A program made the translations under genes and the position numbers. Positions 29,675 through 35,874 of a DNA stretch of 35,874 nt are shown here, one piece after another. Source of the stretch: DATEEW01 sp035273665 (lineage in GTDB: Bacteria; Pseudomonadota; Gammaproteobacteria; Burkholderiales; SG8-39); assembly GCA_035273665.1 (NCBI GenBank), contig DATEOW010000132.1, positions 1 through 35,874 of the forward strand, given 5' to 3'. Numbering within the stretch: position 1 is the first letter of the stretch; each line of letters starts with the position of its first letter. The notes under the pieces were generated by a model. It was given only the letters and a program-made list of their open reading frames with translations. It was not told the DNA's origin and ran no database searches.

Positions 29675-30625
29675 TTATTCCATAAACAAGCTTGAGACGG
29701 AATCCTCGTTGCTAATGCGCAATATCGTTTCGGCCAACAAGGTCGATACCGATAACACGCGAATCTTTTTACAGGCCGCTGCATCGGGACGCAGCGGAAT
29801 CGTATCTGTGACCACCAACTCGTCGATTTGCGACTCGGTGATCCTTTCGGCGGCGCCACCCGACAACACCGGATGCGTACAGTAGGCGATGACTTTCAAT
29901 GCGCCATTCGCTTTCAATGCATCGGCGGCTTTGCACAATGTGTTCGCGGTATCGACCATGTCATCCATGATGATGCAATTACGCCCTTCGACTTCGCCGA
30001 TGATGTTCATCACCTCCGACACATTCGGGCGCGGACGGCGTTTGTCGATAATCGCCAAATCGGATTCGAGACGCTTGGCCAATGCCCTGGCGCGCACCAC
30101 ACCGCCGACGTCCGGCGACACCACGAGCAAATTGTCGTAATTGTGTTTCCATACATCGCCGAGCAAGACCGGCGCGGCGTACACGTTGTCGACCGGCACA
30201 TCGAAAAAACCTTGAATCTGGTCGGCATGCAGATCCATGGTCAACACGCGATCGACACCGACCGCGCTCAACATATTCGCAACCACCTTTGCGCTGATTG
30301 GAACCCGAGCCGAACGCGGCCGCCGATCCTGCCGGCCATAGCCGAAATAAGGAATCGCCGCGGTGATGCGCCCGGCCGACGAACGACGCAACGCATCGAC
30401 CATAACCAGGACTTCCATCAGGTTGTCGTTGGTCGGCATACAGGTAGATTGCAAAACAAAGCAGTCCTTGCCCCGTACGTTCTCGAGAATTTCCACCATC
30501 ACTTCGCCGTCGGAGAACTTGCTCACCGTGGCGTGGCCGATAGGGATATTCAGCCGCTTGACGACGTTATGGGCGAGCAGGGGGTTCGCATTCCCCGTGA
30601 AGACCATCAAACTTTCGTAGGCCAT
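29675..30625 (-). CDS. prs: Ribose-phosphate pyrophosphokinase (PRPP synthase)
   Basis: 316 residues, standard length. Makes PRPP from ribose 5-phosphate and ATP for nucleotide, His and Trp synthesis. Visible motifs: FSDGEVMVEILENVRGKDCF, IPYFGYGRQDR (ATP loop), the metal-binding MDLHADQIQGFF, and the PRPP loop IIMDDMVDTANTL. The first residues, YESLMVFTGNANPLLA, are typical. Cytoplasmic hexamer. ATG 30625 lies 38 bp after the terminator that follows tRNA-Gln, so transcription may come by read-through or from a promoter in that area. Confidence 0.97.
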   Translation of the reverse strand: MAYESLMVFTGNANPLLAHNVVKRLNIPIGHATVSKFSDGEVMVEILENVRGKDCFVLQSTCMPTNDNLMEVLVMVDALRRSSAGRITAAIPYFGYGRQDRRPRSARVPISAKVVANMLSAVGVDRVLTMDLHADQIQGFFDVPVDNVYAAPVLLGDVWKHNYDNLLVVSPDVGGVVRARALAKRLESDLAIIDKRRPRPNVSEVMNIIGEVEGRNCIIMDDMVDTANTLCKAADALKANGALKVIAYCTHPVLSGGAAERITESQIDELVVTDTIPLRPDAAACKKIRVLSVSTLLAETILRISNEDSVSSLFME

Positions 30626-30662
30626 CTTTATCGGCGGACTCTCGTCCGTCTCACCCCGCGTT

Positions 30663-30695
30663 AAAAAAACAACAGCCGCAAGCGGACTTGCGGCT
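30663..30695 (-). terminator. Terminator of the TPR-lolB-ispE-tRNA-Gln unit
   Basis: AGCCGCAAG (30695-30687 on the minus strand is its partner) forms a perfect 9-bp stem with CTTGCGGCT around four bases (30674-30695), followed on the minus strand by GTTG and seven T (30669-30663). It lies 30 bp beyond the tRNA 3' end. Confidence 0.8.
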
Positions 30696-30724
30696 GATCA
30701 ATCTCGTTATCCGTACCAGCAAAG

Positions 30725-30801
30725 TGGCTGGGGAGGAAGGATTCGAACCTTCGCATGCCGGAATCAAAATCCGGTGCCTTAACCAGCTTGGCGACTCCCC
30801 A
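30725..30801 (-). tRNA. tRNA-Gln (anticodon TTG), CCA encoded
   Basis: Read on the minus strand: acceptor TGGGGAG (30801-30795) pairs with CTCCCCA (30735-30729), the anticodon stem CCGGA/TCCGG encloses TTTTGAT with anticodon TTG (30767-30765), and the T-arm has GGTTCGAATCC. The discriminator G is followed by an encoded CCA (30727-30725). Its 5' end is 11 bp after the ispE stop, so it is probably processed from the same transcript. Confidence 0.97.
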
Positions 30802-30812
30802 TCCGAACCGAC

Positions 30813-31688
30813 TCAATCGCTGACTTCAGTCGAATTGAGCGCCAAGTGCAAGGGATGACGTTCCAAACTGCGAACTGCATATCCCTGCCATCCCGACGGA
30901 ATTCTCTTCATCACGGATCGCGCTTCCGCTTCGTCGCCGAAAGCGGCGTAAACGCATGCCCCGGAGCCGCTCATACGCGCATCGCCGTAGGTTTTTAACC
31001 AATCCAGCGCCTGCGCGACCTGCGGAAACTTGTCGCGCACCACGGGTTCCAGATCGTTAGCTACCCGATCGAAATTGAGACCCTTGGAAAAGGGCGCAAT
31101 TTTGAGCGGAATCCTATGACGTGTCAATTCTGGCGCTGCGAAGATCTGCCCAGTTTGCACGCTAACTCCCGGATGAATAAGGACATACCAAGAGGTGGGT
31201 AAATCTATAGGGGTTAAGCGTTCGCCGATCCCTTCGGCCCAAGCATTACGCCCATGGACGAAAACGGGGACATCGGCCCCCAGTTTCAGGCCAAGCGAAG
31301 CCAGTGCTTCGAGATCTAAGCCGGTGCCCCATAGATGATTAAGCGCGACCAAGGTCGTCGCCGCGTTGGAGCTGCCTCCACCGAGCCCGCCCCCCAAAGG
31401 GATGGTCTTTTCGACTGCCAGCGATGCGCCTTTGCTTGTCCCGGTCGCCTGCTGCAAGAGCCGCGCGGCTCGAATCACAAGGTCGTCGTCTTCGCCGACG
31501 CCCTCGAGCGCGCGAGTACGAACAATGCGTCCATCGTCGCGTAACTCAATGTCGATCCAATCGCACAAGTCAACGAACTGAAACACCGTCTGCAACAAGT
31601 GATAACCATCCGGACGGCGGCCTACGACGTGCAAAAACAGATTGATTTTCGCGGGCGCCGGGAAGCGCGTACGAAAGCGCGTACTCAT
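30813..31688 (-). CDS. ispE: 4-diphosphocytidyl-2-C-methyl-D-erythritol kinase
   Basis: 291 residues from ATG 31688; the frame continues to 31916 inside lolB and is rejected. GHMP kinase of the non-mevalonate isoprenoid pathway, phosphorylating CDP-ME. Motifs: catalytic Lys14 in PAPAKINLFL, the ATP loop PLGGGLGGGSSNAATTL, LGADVPVFVHG, and C-terminal MSGSGACVYAAF. Start overlaps the lolB stop as ATGA (31688-31685), so translation is coupled. Cytoplasmic; essential where the MEP pathway is the only route. Confidence 0.95.
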   Translation of the reverse strand: MSTRFRTRFPAPAKINLFLHVVGRRPDGYHLLQTVFQFVDLCDWIDIELRDDGRIVRTRALEGVGEDDDLVIRAARLLQQATGTSKGASLAVEKTIPLGGGLGGGSSNAATTLVALNHLWGTGLDLEALASLGLKLGADVPVFVHGRNAWAEGIGERLTPIDLPTSWYVLIHPGVSVQTGQIFAAPELTRHRIPLKIAPFSKGLNFDRVANDLEPVVRDKFPQVAQALDWLKTYGDARMSGSGACVYAAFGDEAEARSVMKRIPSGWQGYAVRSLERHPLHLALNSTEVSD

Positions 31689-32239
31689 GGCGCAGTGTTC
31701 CACTCTTCGATCGCAAGCCGAATGTCGAGATCGTCCCGAGTGAGCCGCAGGCGTTGCGGTAGGTTGCGCGCTTCGTCCCATGCCAGGTATTCGATATGCC
31801 AACCCAGTTGATCGAGGGTGGCAAGACGCTGGCCGTCCATTTTGCGTTGTGCCGGCGCGGTGGACAAAGCGCGGCCGCGTATCCATTCGGGCAAGCCGAT
31901 CAAAGGCAGTCGCCAACCGAGCGCCTGCTCGGTCAACGCTTCGGGGTCGGGGGCTTTGTACTCATGGCCCTCGGCGGTACGCAGCATGTACACGCCGTCG
32001 CGTCGGGATAGCTCGGCAATGCCTTGGCCTAGGGGATTGGAAATCAACAAATCGTCTTTTTCGCCGCTATGCCGCCAGGCCACGCGGCCGGACGCGGCCT
32101 CCTGCCCGTATCGGACCGCCACACGTCCGTTGACCTCGAAACCATCGGAGGCCAAAGGCGCTTCGTCTTGCGGCAGGCTCGCGCAAGCGTTGAGAACGAA
32201 CGCAAGCACCAGAATACCGAGCCGCTGTCGCGACCGCAT
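31685..32239 (-). CDS. lolB: Outer-membrane lipoprotein receptor LolB
   Basis: 184 residues from ATG 32239 (a TTG at 32245 would overlap the previous stop as TTGA and is an alternative). A lipoprotein signal ends in the lipobox LNAC. The mature part shows the LolB fold: FEVNGRVAVRYGQEAASGRVAWRHSG, LLISNPLGQGIAEL, LTEQALGWRLPLIGLPEWIRG. LolB accepts lipoproteins from LolA at the outer membrane. Sits between a TPR lipoprotein gene and ispE, the common proteobacterial order. Confidence 0.93.
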   Translation of the reverse strand: MRSRQRLGILVLAFVLNACASLPQDEAPLASDGFEVNGRVAVRYGQEAASGRVAWRHSGEKDDLLISNPLGQGIAELSRRDGVYMLRTAEGHEYKAPDPEALTEQALGWRLPLIGLPEWIRGRALSTAPAQRKMDGQRLATLDQLGWHIEYLAWDEARNLPQRLRLTRDDLDIRLAIEEWNTAP

Positions 32240-32241
32240 GT

Positions 32242-33831
32242 TCAAGGCTTAAGCCGCTGAACGGTTTTGACCAGCGTTTCATTCTCCGGCGATTTGGCGA
32301 GCGCTTCTTCCCACATTTTCTGCGCTTCGTCGCGTCGGCCGCTCTGCCAAAGCACCTCGCCGAGATGGGCTGCGATTTCCGCATCAGCGCGTCCGGCATA
32401 GGCTCGCTGCAACCATTCGATCGCTTCGCCATGCTTACCTTGACGGTACAGAACCCAGCCCATGCTATCCATAATGAAATAATCGTCGGGCGCGAGTTTG
32501 ACGGCTTTATCGATGAGTTCATGCGCTTCCGCCAAGCGCTCATTGCGATCGGCGAAGGCATAGCCAAGCGCGTTGTACGCGTGCGCATGATCCGGTTGCA
32601 GCTTGATGAGTTTGCGCAAGGAAGATTCCATCACGTCCAGGCGACCGACCTTCTCGGCGGCCATCGCATGGCGATAGAGCAACTCGGAATCGTTGGGCAA
32701 TTTGTCGAGTGCCGTCGCGAGCACGTCGAAAGCTTCGTTGTCGCGTTTCGCCGCATTGAGAATGGACGCCTCCGCCATGGCGATCTGCACGCGCTGTTGA
32801 TTCGTCGAGGGAACGATTTGACGCAGGAAAGCGAGCGCACCGTCGAGGTTGCCTTGCTTGACCTGCAACTGCGCATGGCGAAACTGTGCGGTCATCTGAT
32901 GTTCGCCCGGGCCTACGCTTGCATACCAAACCAACGCCTCGTCATAGCGTTTGCGGGCCTCGGCAACTTGGCCGAGATAAATCCGGGCGAGGTCGTTATT
33001 GCGGCCGTCCTCTTCGAGAACCCGCTTGAAGTAGCGCTCGGCGCTGTCGTAGTCCTGCAACTGCGCCGACAGTTCGGCGACTGTAATGAGCACATCGAGG
33101 TTCGCCGGATTGTCTTTCAAGACGCGCTCGAATTCGGCGCGTGCCTCAGGGAATTTTTTCTCCGCCCACAATAGACGCCCGTAGTTGATGCGCACGTTGT
33201 AAGCGAGCGGATGTGTTTGCAAATGTGCGGCAAGGCGCTCGCGCGCGGCATCGCCACCGACAATGCGCTGAAGGAGTTGCGCCTCGAGCAGCACCGCGCT
33301 TTCCCAGCCCGGTTTGAGCGTAGTGGCCTTGCGAATTTCGTCCAATGCAGATTGTTGTTGCCCTGTCTGGAGCGCAACTTGCGCCATTGCGTAGTGCGCT
33401 TCCGCGGCATCCGGCTCCGTCGCCACCCAAAGCCGCGTGGCTTCAATCGCTGTCTGCGGCTGCCGCGCGACGATAGCCATCTCTACCGCGCGTCGAGCAA
33501 GACGAGGGTCGCGCGTACGGCGCGTCAATTCGAGAAAGGTCTGGGCGGCCAGCGAATAGTTGCCGCGTTGCGCCGCCATCTCGCCGATGAGAAATCCATA
33601 AAGAATGTCGTTGCTCAGCTTCTGCTTCGGCAAGTCCGAATCCGGCAGCTTCGGATCATCGGGTAGCGTAGAGGTATTCGGCTCAGCCGGGGCAGCCGTT
33701 GGCGCTGCCTGCTTAGTATCCGGAGCGGCAGTCTCGACAGGGGCGGTAAGCGGTTTCGTGGTGTCGTGCGCACAACCTGCCACCCCAACCATTGCGGTGA
33801 GGATCAGGGCGAAGCGAAAAAGGGGATTCAT
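32242..33831 (-). CDS. TPR-repeat outer-membrane lipoprotein
   Basis: 529 residues. A lipoprotein signal (MNPLFRFALILTAMVGVAGC, cysteine at 20) leads into a Thr/Pro/Ala-rich linker and then at least ten tetratricopeptide repeats (for example YSLAAQTFLELTRR, FPEARAEFERVLKDNPANLD, DSAERYFKRVLEEDGRN, HAHAYNALGYAFADRN, GEAIEWLQRAYAG). The likely role is scaffolding of protein complexes at the periplasmic face of the outer membrane; specific partner unknown. First gene of the TPR-lolB-ispE-tRNA-Gln unit. It is divergent from mutM with a 91-bp shared promoter region. Confidence 0.9.
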   Translation of the reverse strand: MNPLFRFALILTAMVGVAGCAHDTTKPLTAPVETAAPDTKQAAPTAAPAEPNTSTLPDDPKLPDSDLPKQKLSNDILYGFLIGEMAAQRGNYSLAAQTFLELTRRTRDPRLARRAVEMAIVARQPQTAIEATRLWVATEPDAAEAHYAMAQVALQTGQQQSALDEIRKATTLKPGWESAVLLEAQLLQRIVGGDAARERLAAHLQTHPLAYNVRINYGRLLWAEKKFPEARAEFERVLKDNPANLDVLITVAELSAQLQDYDSAERYFKRVLEEDGRNNDLARIYLGQVAEARKRYDEALVWYASVGPGEHQMTAQFRHAQLQVKQGNLDGALAFLRQIVPSTNQQRVQIAMAEASILNAAKRDNEAFDVLATALDKLPNDSELLYRHAMAAEKVGRLDVMESSLRKLIKLQPDHAHAYNALGYAFADRNERLAEAHELIDKAVKLAPDDYFIMDSMGWVLYRQGKHGEAIEWLQRAYAGRADAEIAAHLGEVLWQSGRRDEAQKMWEEALAKSPENETLVKTVQRLKP

Positions 33832-33922
33832 GGAAGACTGCTCAATGAGCGGAGGAGTTGAAGAAAGATATTAGCAGGGCAGCCCTTTTCGCGACATGCG
33901 GCCTTGAGTTAAGTTCTTCTCC

Positions 33923-34735
33923 ATGCCAGAACTGCCCGAAGTCGAAATCACACGCCGCGGTATCGCGCCGCACCTTCTCGGACGCGAAATTGCCGGGGTG
34001 GTGATTCGCCAGCGGCAACTGCGCTGGCCGATTCCCCGCAATCTGAATCGCATCCTTCGTGGTCGACAAATCCTCTCGGTCGACCGTCGCGGGAAATATC
34101 TGCTGCTTGACTGTGACGGTGGAAGCTTGATTCTGCATCTGGGCATGTCCGGTAGCTTGCGTGTATTAAATCCCTTGGAAGAACCGGGCCCGCACGATCA
34201 TTTCGACTTAGTCATGCCTGAACAAGCGGTTCGCCTACGGGACCCGCGTCGCTTCGGCGCGGTGCTGTGGACCAACGATGTTTCGAGGCATCCTCTCCTG
34301 ATACATTTGGGCGTAGAGCCGCTTAGCGACGCTTTCAACGGCGAATTTCTGTACGCGCACACGCGCGGGAAGCGGCAAGCGATCAAACTGGCGCTGATGG
34401 ACCATCGGCTCGTCGTCGGTGTGGGCAACATTTACGCGAATGAAAGCCTGTTTCGAGCGGGGATACGCCCACAACTGCCCGCACACCGCCTCTCGCGGGC
34501 GCGTTGCGCCCGCCTCGTGGAATGTGTGCGTGAAACCTTGACTGAAGCGCTCGCGCAAGGCGGCAGCAGCTTGCGCGATTTCATCCATTCGGACGGCAGT
34601 AGCGGTTATTTTCAGCAAAACTACTTTGTTTATGGCCGCGAAGGCGAAGCGTGCCGGCAATGCGGCAAAACGATCCGACGGATCGTTCAAGGCCAGCGCG
34701 CCACGCTTTACTGCCCTCAGTGCCAATGTCCTTAA
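33923..34735 (+). CDS. mutM: Formamidopyrimidine-DNA glycosylase
   Basis: 270 residues. Removes 8-oxoguanine and FaPy from oxidised DNA and nicks the abasic site. The catalytic N-terminal PELPEVE (Pro2, Glu3) is intact, followed by GKYLLLDC with the conserved Lys, LHLGMSGSLRV, RFGAVLW, the helix-two-turn-helix VVGVGNIYANE, and the C-terminal zinc finger with CRQCGKTIRR and YCPQCQ (four Cys). Divergent from the TPR-lolB unit. The dynamin-like gene follows after 59 bp on the same strand. Confidence 0.96.
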   Translation: MPELPEVEITRRGIAPHLLGREIAGVVIRQRQLRWPIPRNLNRILRGRQILSVDRRGKYLLLDCDGGSLILHLGMSGSLRVLNPLEEPGPHDHFDLVMPEQAVRLRDPRRFGAVLWTNDVSRHPLLIHLGVEPLSDAFNGEFLYAHTRGKRQAIKLALMDHRLVVGVGNIYANESLFRAGIRPQLPAHRLSRARCARLVECVRETLTEALAQGGSSLRDFIHSDGSSGYFQQNYFVYGREGEACRQCGKTIRRIVQGQRATLYCPQCQCP

Positions 34736-34794
34736 CCCCTGGATTGCATGGTACATTCGGGCTTTGGCGACACTTCAACTGTGATAGCAGAGCT

Positions 34795-35874
34795 ATGGAT
34801 GCAGGTCTGGCGCAGCGTTTCCGTGAATATGGTGCTTGGCGCGCCAACCTAGGCAGCCGGATTTTGGCCTACCGCAATTGGTTGGCCGACAACGCGCTCA
34901 GCAATGGCCACGTCGAACTGCGCATCGACCAATTGCTCACCCGATTGCGCGAAGACAAACTTGTTATCGCTTTTGTCGCGGAATTTTCGCGCGGCAAGTC
35001 CGAATTGATCAACGCCCTCTTCTTCGCCGACTATGGCAAACGGCTACTTCCCTCTGCCGCCGGTCGCACGACGATGTGTCCAACGGAATTGCTGTGGGAT
35101 TCCACAAAACCACCGCGCATCCAGCTGCTGCCCGTCGAAACGCGCACCTCCACTGCACCGCTCGCAGAATTTAAGCAGTTTCATGACGAATGGGTCACGC
35201 TGGAATTGGATCTGCAGAACCCTGAAGCGCTGGTCAACGCATTCCAGCATGTGCGCGACGTGAAGCGCGTGTCGGCAAATGAAGCGGCGCTCTACGGTTT
35301 GCACACACCCGGAGAGTCGAATGAAAGCGATGTGGAAATTCCCTGCTGGCGCTATGCGGTAATTAACTTCCCGCATCCTCTTCTGGAGCAAGGCGTCATT
35401 ATTCTCGACACGCCCGGTCTCAATGCGCTGGGCACCGAACCGGAATTGACGCTCGACTTACTTCCCAATGCGCACGCGGCGCTATTCCTGCTCGCTTGCG
35501 ACGCCGGGGTGACACAAAGCGACGCGGATGTTTGGAATCGTCATTTAGCTGTCTCGCCGAATCGTCATGCGAGCCGTCTGGTGGTTTTGAACAAGATCGA
35601 CGCCCTGTGGGATGACATTCGCAGCGACGCGGAAATCGGCGCAGAAATCGAAACCCAGCGTCTTCATACGGCGATCACACTGGGCTTACCGCCTTCACGA
35701 GTGCTGGCAGCGTCAGCCCAGAAAGCATTGACGGCGAAGATCAAGGGAGACGATGCGCTGCTCGCGCGCAGTCGTCTCCCCGAATTGGAACGCCGGCTCG
35801 CCGACGAGCTGATCCCCGGCCGGCAGAACATCATGCGCGAAGCCGTACGCAGTGATCTGGAAGATTTATTGGCC
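34795..35874 (+). CDS. Dynamin-family GTPase, partial (runs off the window)
   Basis: 360 codons are open from ATG 34795 to the window edge with no stop. An amphipathic helical N-terminus (about 60 residues) precedes a large GTPase domain: P-loop AEFSRGKSELINALF (residues 62-76; Ala62 stands where most dynamins have Gly), switch segment SAAGRTTMCPTE, DTPG at 205-208, and NKID at 266-269. Bacterial dynamin-like proteins remodel or protect membranes; this short-looped type sits beside mutM/mutY in many Betaproteobacteria. The C-terminal assembly and membrane-binding part is outside the window. Weak ribosome site; the start is chosen for the first ATG. Confidence 0.88.
   Translation, partial: MDAGLAQRFREYGAWRANLGSRILAYRNWLADNALSNGHVELRIDQLLTRLREDKLVIAFVAEFSRGKSELINALFFADYGKRLLPSAAGRTTMCPTELLWDSTKPPRIQLLPVETRTSTAPLAEFKQFHDEWVTLELDLQNPEALVNAFQHVRDVKRVSANEAALYGLHTPGESNESDVEIPCWRYAVINFPHPLLEQGVIILDTPGLNALGTEPELTLDLLPNAHAALFLLACDAGVTQSDADVWNRHLAVSPNRHASRLVVLNKIDALWDDIRSDAEIGAEIETQRLHTAITLGLPPSRVLAASAQKALTAKIKGDDALLARSRLPELERRLADELIPGRQNIMREAVRSDLEDLLA

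Noticed and set aside
29828..30664. 278-aa plus-strand frame opposite prs
   Set aside because: His/Arg-rich antisense shadow of a strongly conserved housekeeping gene.
32365..33174. 269-aa plus-strand frame opposite the TPR gene
   Set aside because: Antisense shadow; the TPR repeats on the minus strand are unambiguous.

Overview
The window is a moderately GC-rich, gene-dense stretch of a proteobacterial chromosome. The right third carries mutM, a TPR lipoprotein gene, lolB, ispE, tRNA-Gln, prs, rplY, pth and ychF in that order. That order is familiar from Betaproteobacteria (Burkholderiales/Nitrosomonadales type), so I infer a beta-proteobacterium, possibly environmental; a gammaproteobacterium cannot be excluded from sequence alone. 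Outer-membrane lipoprotein machinery (LolB), lipoproteins and Sec-type signal peptides indicate a Gram-negative cell. There is one tRNA. I see no rRNA, CRISPR array, transposase or phage gene.

Layout. 1-6.5 kb (+ strand mostly): end of a HerA-like ATPase, an EamA exporter, a secreted beta-helix protein, a small hypothetical, a gabD-maa pair and a secreted Arg/Asn/His-rich protein. 6.7-8.3 kb: two paralogous, unrecognised small proteins (58 and 65 aa) flanking an oppositely oriented nitronate monooxygenase gene. 8.36-10.7 kb (- strand): hemerythrin, glutathione S-transferase, DUF1579 and DUF2231 genes. 10.9-12.5 kb: an ECF sigma factor with an unusually short RseA-like anti-sigma, divergent from a secreted fasciclin protein. 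12.5-13.4 kb: a membrane protein plus a DUF6152-like secreted protein. 13.6-15.0 kb: an RTX-repeat calcium-binding protein. 15.05-15.5 kb: what looks like a deletion scar joining the 3' halves of a SnoaL-like gene and a TetR-family regulator gene. 15.8-26.95 kb: an accessory/metabolic zone with a zinc-less MDR oxidoreductase, cold-shock protein, an unknown membrane protein, VOC, DUF1428, a DedA-rhodanese fusion, an SDR with a divergent LysR, DUF1653, murI, EF-hand, SRPBCC, PhnB-like, thioredoxin-like and SDR genes. 27-34.7 kb: the housekeeping block. The window ends inside a dynamin-like GTPase gene.

How genes work together. TPR-lolB-ispE-tRNA-Gln is one minus-strand unit: junctions are tight or overlapping, the tRNA lies 11 bp after ispE, and a strong hairpin/T-tract ends it. 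prs and rplY have their own terminators, and pth-ychF overlap by ATGA. The left accessory zone is rich in small stress, detoxification and envelope proteins, many in short coupled pairs. No complete new multigene system is evident. The best candidates for something undescribed are the paralogous small-protein pair around the nitronate monooxygenase, the membrane-free RseA/ECF pair, and the unknown three-TM protein at 17.9-18.8 kb. All family names come from reading the translations; no database search was run.
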